This document shows, piece after piece, positions 53,246 through 64,000 of a DNA stretch of 64,000 bases. The stretch comes from Ilex aquifolium (lineage: Eukaryota; Streptophyta; Magnoliopsida; Aquifoliales; Aquifoliaceae): assembly GCA_951799425.1 (NCBI GenBank), contig OX637391.1:11294551-11358550 (forward strand), given 5' to 3'. Made by a program: the position numbers and the translations under genes. Position 1 is the first letter of the stretch, and each line of letters opens with the position of its first letter. The notes under the pieces are model-generated. The model saw nothing but the letters and a program-made list of their open reading frames with translations. It did not search any database and had not been told where the DNA came from.

Positions 53246-55895
53246 TAGTTGTAATAGGAACAACTAACCAGTACAACTACTCTGCTGCCATACTTGCTTA
53301 TAGTATTTTATTTCTTAAATTTTTTTGCTATGACTCGATAATTAATATTGTCTATTGAGTGTTGTAGTACGTTAAAATGATGGAGGAAAGACAAACTTAT
53401 TGAAATTTGGGAGGCTCATAAAATAACAATTCAAGTAGTTACAGATATACCAATAGGTGAGCTTGTAACGGTTGTAAATTTTTGACGGAGTTATATGCTA
53501 TTGTTATGACTCAATGTGTGCTATTGCTTATTGTGTGTAGTACAAATGGTGGAGGGAAGACCAACCCATTAGAATTTGGGAGGCTCGTCAAGCAGCAATC
53601 TAAGGAGTTGCATATTTACCTTCAGGCAAGTGGCGAGATTGTGACAAGTGTAGATTTTTCTTTGAGTATTCTATGGTATTATTAATTTTGTGGTATGTGG
53701 CTCTTACAGCGTTTTCTTTTCTTCTCTTCTTGTAAAATACTTAATTATTGTCTCTGATCTCAATCCTTTGCTTAAGATTTGTTATAGTTCTCGAGCTGTA
53801 CAGATAGTAATGTTGTAGTTTGAAGATCCTACTCCATGTTGGCTCTAGCTATGTGATTTTTGTCAATGGTAATTCGGGTTCAAGTGACATAACTATACAC
53901 CTACTTTTGACGAGCATACATGTGTTTTTTTTTTTTTGGTATTAGACTATTAGTGTGTCTGAACAGCGTTTGTGTTTTTTGTGTATGTTTTAGTTTGTGA
54001 TTCTATAATAGTGTATTTTATTGTGTTTATTTTAATAGTGTGTGTTTGTTTGCGGTATATTTGTGTGTGTTTACGGTACATTTGTGTGTGTTAACACGGT
54101 GTGTTGGTGTGCATGTGTATACTGATTAGTGTGTCTGTGTGTGTGTTTTGGTATATTAGTGTCATTGTTTTCGGTTGATTAGTGTTTGCATTTTGGTGGA
54201 TTAGCTTGTGTTAACACTACATGTGAATGGAGTGTGTGTTTTGAAATGTGTTTTTTTTTTTTGTTTATGTTCTAGTTTGTGTTTCTATAATAGTGTATTT
54301 TATTGTGTTTATTTGTTTGTTTTATTAGTGTGTGTTTGTGGTACATTTGTGTGTGTGTTAACACGGTGTATATGTTGATTATTGTGTCTGTGTGTGTGCG
54401 TTTTGGTGTGTTATTGTGTTTGCATTTGTGTTTGTTTAATAGTGTATTTTTGTATATTACTGTCTATATTTTTGGTGGATTAGCCAGTGTTAAAACTACA
54501 TGTGATGGAGTGTATGTATTTTGGTGAATTAATGTGTGTGTTTGTGTATGTGTTTAGGTGTATTAATGTGTTTATTTTATGGTGTATTAGTGTGTGTGGG
54601 AGGGTGTATTAGTTAGTGTGTGTTGTATCTGTGTAATAGTGTGTTAGTGTCTATGTTTTTTTTGATGTATTATGTTTGTTTTGTTGGTGTATTAGTGTTT
54701 GTTAAGATAGTGTGTGGGTGTGTATGTATTTTGGTATATTAGTGTGTGTGATGTGTATTTTTTTCATGTATTAGCTTGTGTTAAGAGTGTAATTATGTGT
54801 GTTTCAGTGTGATGGCGTGCGCACGTGTGTTTGTGTACTAATTTGTTTTTGTGTGTTCATGTTTTTTGATGTGTTAGTGTGCTTGTTAACACTATGTTTT
54901 TTGATGTGTTAATGTGCATGTTAACACAATGTGTGTTTTGGTGTATTTTGTGTTTTTGTTTCTTTATGTGTTTTTACACTAGTATTTGTGTTTTTGTGTA
55001 TTAGTACTTGTAATAGAAACGACTAACCTACTACAACTACTCCGCCACCATACTTGCTTACAGTATTTTATTTGTTAAATTTTTATGCTATGACTCGATG
55101 TTTAATATTGTCTATTGAGTGTTGTAATACCTTAAAACGATGGAGGAAAGACAAACCTATTGAAATTTGGGAGGTTCATAAAGTAGCAATCCAAGTAGTT
55201 ACAAATTTATCATTAGGTAAGCTTGTAACAGTTGTAGATTTTGTTTTAATATTATATGCTATTGTTTTGTCTCAATGTGTGCAATTATTACTTATTGTGT
55301 AGTTCCTTCAAAAGGCAGAGGGAAGACCAACCCATTTAAATTTGGCAGGTTTATAAAAAAGAAATCCAAGCGGTTGTTGATTTACCTTCAGGCAAACTTG
55401 TGACAGGTGTAAATTTTTCTGAGTATTGTATGTTATCTATTTTTTAGTATGATTTTGTCGCTTTCTTTTTCACTAATGTTGAAGGTTGAAGACCCTACAC
55501 CATGTTGCTCTAGATATGAATGGACGATGACGATTGTTTTCAATGGTAATTCAGGTTCCAAGTGACACAACTGTACACCTACTTTTGAAGAGCATACAGG
55601 TTGGTCTCTTGCATGTATACATGACTATTTCATTTTGAATGTCTTTGAGTAGATGTTCTAGCTTTCATTTTTAAATATTAATGATGTGTTTTCTTAATAA
55701 TTGTGGTGGTGGTTGAAAGTTTTCACAGTTTGTAGGAAGTTTGATTTAATTGTTATATTCTAGATTAATCTTTAAATTTACAAGTTGTGAAAAAAAGACA
55801 CCCACACACACAAATATACCAAAACACATACACTAATACACCTAAAACACAAACATACTAATACACCAAAACACATACACAATAAGACATTAAGT
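53246..55895 (+). repeat. Array units 5 and 6
   Basis: Core 5 (53246 to about 53920) keeps modules A and B and the TCTCGAGCTGTACAGATAG block but lacks its CA arm; GT arm follows directly after a T run at 53925. Core 6 (55000 to about 55790) keeps all blocks, and a CA arm at 55800-55895 ends the array. Confidence 0.6.
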
Positions 55896-58241
55896 GGAGA
55901 TAATTGAGCTGTTTAGAGTTAAGGATGTAATTATGTATTAAAATTTCATGGATGTTTGGTTATATGCTTACCCTGTTTTGCACGATTCTCAAGATTTTGA
56001 TGATTGTTTTGATCTTATTTTAGAGGGGTGTTGATGAAATTTTGGGGAATCAGTTTCGATCCATGTTGAATTTATTGTTTTCTTTTTTATGCTTTTATTG
56101 ACAATGTACATAAACTCTGGACGTAGGAAAAGGAAGGGGTGGGGGGAAGTGACTGAAAAGTTTCTTAGTGCCTTATTGTGGCTTTTGAAGATTAGCTGAA
56201 AATTTTTATTTTGTATGGATTTTTATGGTAGTTTTGATTAGCAGTAGTGAAAATTGTTGAGAAATAGGGGATCTAGAATCTTATACTGGGCTTAAGTTCT
56301 CTCAAGCTTGATGTTTGCAACATCCGTTGAGCCTTGTTTGGTTCTTGGATTGTGAATGCTGATTGTGAAATTGAGTGAAGTTGTGTTTAAGAACCAAATT
56401 GACTAGCATAGTATGAGGATTCATTCTTAGAGATATGGTAACTGAGTTCAATTGAAGTGTCCAGAGATGCATTGGCTTCGAGAATCTCAACAAGGTGTCA
56501 TCTCTTTGGCTCTCTTTATGACCCTGGGATGTCATTCAGAGTAGTGGTTGCTGAGAAAAGTGAATTGGGTGACATAAAGATAAGTAAAACTAAATTAAGG
56601 CACTTTCACTGCAGCTTTGTTTGGTGCCACTAGACTCGTGACATTTGACAAACAAAAGTACAGTGCGATATTTCCCTTTTCCTCTGTTTTCATGTTAGTT
56701 AAATGATGCTTTAACACAATGGTCTACTGTGAGATTAAGTTTGTTTTTGAATGGGGGGGAAAATTTTTCCCAAGATATCTAGACTTGTTTCAATGGACTT
56801 ACTTATCTAGTCTTCTTGTTTCGTTATTATATCAAATCCTTTCTTTCCCTATATTATAGGCTTTATTATAATTGTTGGTCTTGTATATTGTTTTGAATCA
56901 TAAAGGAAAAGGAAAGAAAGACCAAGGATTTCTGGAAAAGGAATCCTCAAAATAGCATCATGTTTGTTACACGATAAAAGATGAACCGTAATACATTTAA
57001 GAATAGTCACACTTTTGAGTATCTTAATTTCACTAGTGCACTGTGTTTGAGATGTCTAAGAGAGACAGTGGAAGAGAGAGACAATTGAGATGGGTAGTTG
57101 CATGTGTACGTGCATGAGAAAGATCAAGAAGAAAGTGGAAATCTCGAGTAGTGGGTGGTTGAGAGGTGGGGACATCAGAAGACAAACAGTATTCCCCTGA
57201 ATATATTGTTATTTTATTAGATATCAAAAATTAGATTTTTTGGATCTTTAAATAAGTAGTGTAAATTGGGTCTATGGGTCATTTTCTTTTGGGTTACTTT
57301 TCAAACACTAAATAAATATACTTGAGTACATGAGAGGTATACTGTGTTATTCAAAACCGGCCAACACTAATTCCATTTAGCTTTTATGGGGTTATTTTTT
57401 TATTTATGAAATCAAATCATTGGGAATTTTCTAATAATCTTGAGGCTTGAACTTCTCGGCCCTTCTTGTTCTGTTGGGGCATCAAATGATTAAAAAATTA
57501 CTTGTTACTAATAGGATAACATCAAACATCCTATTGCTAAAAGATCCATATACAATTATATAAAAAACTCAACGCAATATAAATGGTCTCCTTGTATTAT
57601 TGGAAGGCTATGTGTGTGCTCACATTTGGTAAGCCTATGTGTCTCCTCACAACTATATTTATGTTGTTGGTGGTTGAAAACCTTCTGAAAAATCTGGTTG
57701 GATAGAATAGAACTTCTATCTTTAGGCAGTCCTTTTGTGACAGGAGAGGGATAGGAGGCCCGATCCGAGAAAAGAGGGGGGAGGTCTTGGTCTCCGTCCG
57801 CATCACTCCAGATTCAGGTTCCTTTCACTTTCCTGGCCCTATCTACTACACCAGCCAAGCCTTTTCCTATGCTTAATTTATCTGAAGTTGAAATGAACCG
57901 ATATGGTGGTTGGTGTTATTTTCCTACTCAGCTGGTTGACCGTGGTTTCCAATTGCTTCTATAGTTTCACTAGTTGATTTTGGATCTGGATGGTCTAGTT
58001 TTAACTTTCATATCGAATGATGATATTCGTGAGATTATTCTGTATTTTATTTAGGGTCTTAGAATGGAAAGAGAAGGTGGAAAATCTTGAACTGGATATG
58101 ATGTTGGTTCACAATTCTAGGGTTTTGTGTTGTTCATTTTGATGGACCAGTATTGATGATGGGATATGAGGGGACTGAAGGTTTCATTGTCGCCTTTTGG
58201 AGTTGTGAGCTTTGGAAGTTGGTTTTCTTCCCCAATTGAAA
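55896..58241. other. Spacer, no gene recognised
   Basis: Unique AT-rich sequence after the array. Some stretches look like intron or leader (GT-rich pyrimidine runs, TTCCTACTCAG at about 57940). A minus-strand frame at 57597-57806 is open for 69 codons but has no recognisable motif. Confidence 0.4.
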
Positions 58242-58667
58242 ATGGTGACTGTAATCCCATCTGATTTTCTGGGTAATGATGATACCAAGGGCCTGAGAAC
58301 CAAGAAAGCAAGGAAAAAGATGAAGCTGCGGATTGCAGAAGCTGTGGTGGTAGATGTGGGCATGATCGTGGTGGTGGTTTCAATGCAGACTCTGCCAACA
58401 TGAATTCATTTGGCAACAGTAGATTCTATGGTGCTGGTACCCTGAAGAGGCAGATACTAGAAAACCTTTCAAATCGCATTGTGGGTATGGTGCGCCTTGT
58501 GATAATTTCCATGGAGATTGCCATGGCGGTTTTAGTAATGAAGGAGTTGGTTTGTGGAATGGCATCATAATATGGTGTTTCAACTCCGCATTGGAACTGG
58601 TCGTGGAAATGAGATCAAACATGATGGAGCTGGTTGAGGGAACTGCAGAACTCAAACTGATGAGCTC
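58242..58667 (+). pseudogene. RGGA: RGGA-type RNA-binding protein pseudogene
   Basis: The plus strand starts MVTVIPSDFLGNDDTK, matching the N-terminus of plant RGGA/HABP4_PAI-RBP1 proteins (NPFDLLGDDD). It then jumps to the RGG region: RGGGFNADSANMNSFGNSRF, later DCHGGFSNEGVG, and in another frame RIGTGRGNEIKHDGAG, a TGA stop where the family has Arg, then GNCRTQTDEL (family GTGRGNEIKRDGAGRGNWGT). RGGA proteins bind mRNA in the cytoplasm under stress. The middle of the protein is deleted, at least two frame changes occur and a stop interrupts the GRGNW motif. No introns are visible in the surviving part, so a processed copy is possible. Confidence 0.7.
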
Positions 58668-58980
58668 AGATCCATTTTCAAGCCTGTACTCTTTCAACGT
58701 AGTGTAAAAGGTCTCCAGATACAAGTGGGCATAAATCTCTGATAAAAACATGTAGATAAATGCTAAATCACACCTACGGCAAGTAACCATGGAACACACT
58801 ATTCAAGACACCCTTATGTTCATGCCTACATACACTTCAAACTAAAGATGTCTAGCTACTAAGATAGTTTCTTAATAACTACTGCACCAGCTTTTCAGCT
58901 TATTCATGTTGATATGTAGCTTAGTGCATAAAAGTATTTTTTTGCTCTCAGGTTCAAAATTTCCAGCCATGATCTTTGCC
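58668..58980. other. Spacer between RGGA and ABCB pseudogenes
   Basis: No coding signal on either strand beyond frames antisense to the RGGA remnant. Confidence 0.4.
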
Positions 58981-59397
58981 CTACTTCATGGCAGCTTGAT
59001 GTTGGAGCCTGACAAGTGAATAGTAAACACTGTGTTCTCCTTTTGTGAGTAACTCACCATGAGAACCCTCTTCTACAATTCTTCCATTGTCGATCACTGA
59101 AATTTTATTAGAATTTTGAATTGTGGATAGTCGATGAGCTACAACCACGCATGTCCTATTGGTCATAGTCTTTTCCAGTGCATCTTGTACTAGGTTCTCC
59201 GATTTAACGTCTAATGCACTTGTTGCCTCATCCAAAAGTAATATGGCAGGATTTTTCAAAATTGCACGAGCAAGAGTTAACCTTTGTTTTTGGCCCCCTG
59301 ATAGCTGCACGCCTCTTTCTCCACTGTAGGTTGCATACCTATCTTTCATTGAACTGCTTTGCAAATAATTATGGTTTACTGTCAGGTTTTGACTTAG

Positions 59398-59398
<1 letters not shown>

Positions 59399-59447
<49 letters not shown>
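59399..59447. repeat. CA microsatellite in the last intron of the ABCB pseudogene
   Basis: About 24 uninterrupted AC units followed by GAGACAGAGACGG, within the 177-bp intron between the last two exons. Confidence 0.95.
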
Positions 59448-59450
<3 letters not shown>

Positions 59451-59765
59451 ACAGAGACGGACACTAACACAAAACACACACACAGCGAGCGATAGAGAGA
59501 GAGAGACCTTATAAATTCATGGGCATTTTGCCAGAGTAGCAGCTTCAATAATCTCTGCTTCGGTTGCATTCTCCTTTGCATATGCAATGTTTTCATGGAT
59601 TGTTCCAGCAAAAATTGTGGGCTCCTGACTAACCCATGCAATATGTGACCTTAGAGCTCTTAGATTGTATTTTTTGATGTCAATCCCATCCACTTCCACT
59701 GACCCCTTTGATGGGCCGTAAAATCTCTCAATCAGTCTGATGATTGTTTTGAGATGGACCCTGAG

Positions 59766-60684
59766 ATTGATCAAGATGTGGGTTATGAATCGAGGCTTGA
59801 GGACCGGATGTCTTATTACTTTAATTGCTTCTTATTAGCTTCTGAACTAAGTTACAAATTTTTAGAGTTGTAATTGCTTTAAGTTGAAACTTATGGGTTA
59901 TTATCGTACTAAGATTTGGTAATGATTGGATTATGGTTTTGGATCTTGAATGGATTATTTAAGTTTCTGTTTTGGATGATTTTAGAATTTATATTGTGAT
60001 GATGTGGTTGTTTAGCATGGTTTTATTGTAGAATGCTCTCACGAGTTGCTCTTGCCATTTAAATCAGATCTTCCAATAAATCTTGCCATTTAAATCAGAT
60101 CTTCAAATAAAACTCCATTATTTTTTGGTAAACCATTTTTATTTAATTAATTAAATATATTTTTTTTAAATTTGCTTATAAACCGGTATAAAATCTGGGG
60201 CGTGACAGAGGTAGTTAATGGGCACGAAGAAAATAAAGTAGGTGAGATAGTATTTATAGTAAGTGGTCACCTAGCTGCCGGTAGTTGCAAGTTTTCCATA
60301 TAAATAAGTACATACACATAAAGTAAGGGTTGGGTGGAAAGATGTGACTCTGAGGTGGTGGCTAAGGTGATGGAACAAAGAGAAAGAGGAACAAGGGAAA
60401 AGCGAAAAGGGAAACAAATTATCCTAAATCTATACCCCCTTTGGATTATGGCGTGGAAACTACAAGTTGTGATGAAGAAACTCTCTTCAAGAAAGGTCAA
60501 AACCAGATTTTGATAGTGAATTACTTTTTTCTGTTGTATTGTACCTCTGAAACTTTGGTATCTTCAGCCCCCCAAACGGCTGCTCTTTCTACTTGGGCAT
60601 TCTTAATGTCTGAATTTTTTCTGTTTATCTATCTGCTAATTTGGAGTGGTAATGAAGTTGGATTTAGAATATAGATCCTACATT
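59766..60684. other. Block inserted in the ABCB pseudogene at NBD2 Walker A
   Basis: Separates FFYPTRPKHQVL (exon at right) from [16 protein letters not shown] (exon at left), with loss of the intervening Walker A. The first half ends in GGGGCGTGACA (60197-60207), which looks like the end of a gypsy-type LTR, and contains a tandem TTGCCATTTAAATCAGATCTT. I could not find a matching start or a target duplication. The second half (60208-60684) is not recognised. Confidence 0.5.
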
Positions 60685-61634
60685 TTATATAAATTGCTTT
60701 GACCTCCCCCTCCCCCAAAGGGTGAGAACTTGGTGTTTTGGTCTAGTTGGATAAAAGAAATTGACCTCTTTAAGCTCCACATATCCATTTATCTTCACTG
60801 GACTGATCCCATCCTGTTTATCTGGGTCCATCTTGCTATTTCTTTTCAAAATTGCGAAGACTGATAGTAATGCATTGGTCCCCTTCAATAAATCCATAGT
60901 CATGCTTCCAGTCTCTGCTATAATTCTCCCTATTGATTACCAAGATGAAGAATGTCTGAAAGAGTGCTTGTATGTGATATTGCCACGGTAGAGAAGCCTT
61001 CCTCCATACCAGAAAAGTAATCCTGCATTGGCAGCAGTGAGGAACTGTGAGCTAAATAGTCTTAGCCCTGCATACCAAGATTGTTTATGGCTCTCTTTCT
61101 TGGGGCCAATGCCAATCTGTGCATCCTCAAATAGTGCCATAATCTTATCCTGAGAATAAAATGCAGTGATGATTCTTTGGTTGCCAACAGCCTCGCTTGC
61201 TAATTCGCTACTTTTGTTCTGGGCTTTTAAGATTTTCCTAGACATGCTCCTCATCATTACTGCTCTCACATAGAATGACCCAATGACGAGCGGTTGCATA
61301 GCAATAGCAACAAGAGCGAGTTTCCAAGCCAATACTATACCCAAAATAACTGCCAAAGTTCCTCCTGTGATGGCCTGTACCAAGAATGCCAAATGATCTG
61401 CAACAAGAGTTCTTAGTTCTTACCATGGTCGAATCTATAGATAATCTAGAACAGAGGGCTCCACTGCTATTGTTTTCCTGATCAAACCACTCAATCTCAA
61501 ATGTCAGGATCTTGGCAAATATTGCTTCTCTGACTTTTTTGGTCAAATTCTCTCCCATTACTCCAAAATTGTAATGTTGAATCACATTGTTGATGAAAGT
61601 GGAGAAGGAAAAGGCTAAGAAAGCAAAGCAATAT

Positions 61635-63022
61635 TGTGATGACCGAGTCTTGACTCGAACTAGATTAAATAATTAAAAAAAAAATTATGAGTTATATGAT
61701 ATTATTAGAAATTATACGAATTTCATTTGAGGTCAAATTATACATTAGGATTTAATTATAAAAGAGTTAAATATTACAAAATTTATTGAGACCGAAATTT
61801 ATTGAGTAAGAAGGAAAAAAAAAATTAACAAAATAAAATAGATAAATGGGGACCAACGGATGTAAATAGTAATTGGACTTGGAAGTGTGTTATCTAACAT
61901 TTAAGACTTAGACTAAGGTGTGTGCAACGTGTACATTGGAGGAAATAAGGAGTGAGTGGTGGCAGCTTGGAGTGTGTGCATGTAAAGTGCTAGCTATGAA
62001 ACGTGTTAAACAAAGGGAAGGGGGAGAGAGATGAGTCATGTGACTTTAAGCATGACAAAGCATTTTATGCAGTTGCCATATTATATATAATATGGGGAAT
62101 GGGAGGTAGCGCTTGCAAGTGTGAGGATAAAGAAAAAAAAAAAAAAATTTAAACCGTGAGTTTTAGAATAGAATTTAAAGGTGATTGACGATCTGTTCGA
62201 ATTGAAGTTCAAGTATGATATTCTCGAGTATTAGATATTGATTTCTACTGAGAATTGGGTAAGTGGTTTATACATGATATGCATTCTTTTAATCTCTTTG
62301 CAAAGAGTACTTTATTGATATCGTCCCATTCGTATTCGAATTGTGGTATTGTTTTGGTTTCGAGTTCTAAAATGAGATTTCGATCAATTATTAGTAATTC
62401 GATGTTCGGTCGTGTTTTCGTGCAATTTATCGTTAATTGTTATGATGTTAGCTTTGGTGGAATACTTGAGATTTTTCGACTCGTGTATGAGGTATACTCG
62501 GTGGCATGGTTATGATTGTGATTCATGTTCATGGCCCTGAGGGGTGGACATGATTGAATTAAAATCCATCGAATGATGCCTAGCTTGTTGTCGGGATTGA
62601 CAGAGTGTTCAATCATGGTTGATTTGATTGTTCAAACGTTCGAATTCGTTGACTTGTTCAATATATTTGTACTTCGTAATATCGTATTAATTCTTGTGTC
62701 ATCAAACGATTATTGATTAGTTGATAAATTATCGTCTCGCCCTTTGACTTCGGATATTATGTTTTAAATTATTTACTGAGCTTTCCCGAGCTCACCCCCA
62801 ATTACCCTCTCAGTTGCAGGTTGAAATTTGGAGTAAAATTTGTGGAGAATCGAGTTGATCAACGAATGAAAGGTTTCAATTGATTGTAATTTAAATTGTT
62901 ATCGAGAGGTTATTTAGTCATTTTCGAGGTGTTTAGTGATTCAGATATTTAATGAAATTCAGTTTATTCGTTATTGAGGTAATTAGCACTCTGAATATTG
63001 CTAAATGGATTGGGGTGTTACA
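61635..63022. mobile_element. Solo LTR, Ty3-gypsy Del/Tekay-like
   Basis: 1,388 bp starting TGTGATGACCGAGTCTTGAC and ending GGATTGGGGTGTTACA, flanked on both sides by AATAT (61630-61634 and 63023-63027). No internal region, primer site or second LTR is present, so it is what remains after recombination between the two LTRs. The ends and the CTCACCCCCAATTACC phrase near 62800 resemble Del/Tekay chromovirus LTRs. It interrupts the first transmembrane segment of TMD2 in the ABCB remnant. Confidence 0.85.
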
Positions 63023-64000
63023 AATATATTTTTGTTTGCGACTTAATTTCGTCATGATCACCGATAAAATAGACAGATAGAAGTGCACCCATGCAGAAAT
63101 AGTGCTAATCCATAGCAAATAGCCCCAATGCAACCTAACAGAGTTGATTTCCATTCTGATGCAATCATTTGTATCAGGTACCAGAGGGATGGAGCGCTGC
63201 ATTGCTCTTCTGTCTTGACGTTAATTATTTTCTCATGACTGGACGGAGTGGGAATTGGGCTGTTCATTGTTTATGATATTTGTGCATCTCTGTTTGGGGA
63301 AGGAGAGTTATTATTTTCAGTTCTTTTTGATGTTGTCTCTATTTTGTCATTCATGAGTGCCTTCTGTAGCTGCACCATAGCTGAATATGGGCCATGCCTG
63401 TTCTGAACAAGTTGCTCATGAGAACCAGACTCTACTACTTGCCCTGACTGAACAACGGCTATCAAATCAGCTCTGCATAGCGCAGAGAGACAATGTGCAA
63501 TTATAATGGTGGTACATCCTAACAAGGCCTAATTCAAAGGGTCCTGGACAGACTTTTCAGACTGCGAGTCCAGTGAACTTGTGGCTTCATCAAGCAGCAA
63601 AATTCTCGGGTCTCTAAGTAATGCTCTTGCAATGGAAATCCTCTGTTTCTGCCCTCCAGACATCTGAGTTCCCAACTGCCCTACCTAGAAAAACACAAGA
63701 CAAAAGCTTTGGTATCTTCTTCATCTTAGTTAGTGGGAGAGCTGTATGGAAAATGTGCTAGCTATAAGTTTACAATTACCATTGTGTAGGTAATAAATCA
63801 TGCAAATCCTGCAGTGATACATCTTGCTACATAATATTCTATAAAAGCATCAGTTAGTTCAAGTACTTACAAGCGTATCATATCCATTTGGTAGCTGTGA
63901 AATGAAATCGTGTGCATTGGTGGCTTTAGCTGATTGAACAATCTCCTCCTGTGAAACTTCCTCTTTTCCAAATAGGATGTTCTCTTTGATTGAGGTTGCG

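Larger units (their letters stand above)
42685..55895. repeat. 13-kb tandem array of foldback-like units of about 2.1 kb
   Basis: A complete unit has (1) a GT-rich arm of about 650-1,000 bp built on TTGGTGTATTAGTGTGTGT, (2) a core of about 750 bp, starting AGTAGTTGTAATAGGAACGA, with exon-like blocks, (3) a CA-rich arm of 100-250 bp built on ACTAATACACCAAAACACA, the inverted image of the GT motif, and (4) about 130 bp of unique sequence (GCATAAGTGCTCTGCGCATC). Cores begin at about 43309, 45348, 47471, 47957, 50096, 50528, 53246 and 55000. Spacings are about 2.0, 2.1, 0.5, 2.1, 0.4, 2.7 and 1.75 kb, so two are truncated and one is enlarged by insertions. Copies differ by many substitutions, so the array is not new. 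The many Val-, Cys- and Leu-rich frames on the plus strand come from the GT repeat. I do not know the family. Confidence 0.85.
58981..64000 (-). pseudogene. ABCB15-like: ABCB15-like full-size ABC exporter pseudogene (5' part beyond the window)
   Basis: Minus-strand remnant of a plant P-glycoprotein (plasma-membrane exporter, TMD1-NBD1-TMD2-NBD2). Read from the right edge: 64000-63872 NBD1 after the Q loop ([16 protein letters not shown]); 63687-63271 NBD1 signature MSGGQKQR, Walker [13 protein letters not shown] and linker; 63256-63023 start of TMD2; then, past a solo LTR, 61634-60685 the rest of TMD2 (VIQHYNFGVMGENLTKKVRE, ASEAVGNQRIITAFYSQDKI) and the linker to FFYPTRP; 59765-59519 NBD2 from just after Walker A to [13 protein letters not shown]; 59341-58981 [20 protein letters not shown] and the stop after QHQAAMK. 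In-frame stops lie at about 63530 and 63271, frame changes near 63100 and 61405 and two near 60930-60975. The H-loop His is kept but followed by CLS, not RLS. NBD2 Walker A is replaced by a 0.92-kb block. Not functional. Confidence 0.9.

Noticed and set aside
43107-54527. Many plus-strand frames rich in Val, Cys, Phe and Leu in the array (for example 43107-43384, 46688-46900, 47218-47481, 54303-54527)
   Set aside because: They are translations of the GT-rich simple repeat in different frames and share no conserved motif or codon bias.
58380-58799. 139-codon minus-strand frame
   Set aside because: It lies antisense to the RGGA remnant and shows no protein family signature.

Overview
This window is nuclear DNA of a flowering plant, most likely a woody or herbaceous dicot. 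The evidence is AT-rich spacers, introns with GT-AG borders, Ty1-copia and Ty3-gypsy LTR elements with plant-type primer sites, Helitrons, MITEs, an endogenous pararetrovirus, and fragments of typical plant genes (CHUP1, FACE1/STE24, a cold-shock-domain glycine-rich protein, an RGGA-type RNA-binding protein, an ABCB exporter). It is a repeat-dominated region. Only one gene looks whole (23450-24981, four coding exons, 84 residues). A second short reading frame (26782-27165) may be a gene.

Layout. 1-9470: AT-rich spacer with MITEs (one with a TTA duplication at 4403-5018) and a non-autonomous Helitron (6686-9236). 9479-14952: a Ty3-gypsy-type element that carries gag only, with GTTTG target duplications and two kinds of internal tandem repeat. 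15469-22524: a second Helitron of the same family in the opposite orientation, interrupted by a Mutator-like MITE and by a rearranged fossil of a plant pararetrovirus (Caulimoviridae, about 16170-21815). 22745-25300: promoter and body of the small gene. 25676-31560: a SINE, one CHUP1 exon, a membrane-anchored ORF, a Mutator-like MITE with a 9-bp duplication, a cold-shock-domain pseudogene and two FACE1 exons. 31600-42664: two very young Ty1-copia elements, both on the minus strand, 367 bp apart.

42685-55895 is the most unusual part. It is a 13-kb array of units of about 2.1 kb. Each complete unit has a long GT-rich arm, an exon-like core of about 750 bp that itself holds two diverged copies of one module, and a shorter CA-rich arm that is roughly the inverted image of the GT arm. 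This is the architecture of a foldback element repeated in tandem. Internal rearrangements (a 36-bp micro-inversion, a shared 105-bp insert, truncated units) show how it grew. I do not recognise the core.

58242-58667 holds an RGGA pseudogene. From 58981 to the right edge lies an ABCB15-like exporter pseudogene on the minus strand, split by a 1,388-bp solo LTR flanked by AATAT. No rRNA, tRNA gene or CRISPR array was seen. All reading was by eye; family names rest on remembered protein motifs, not on searches.
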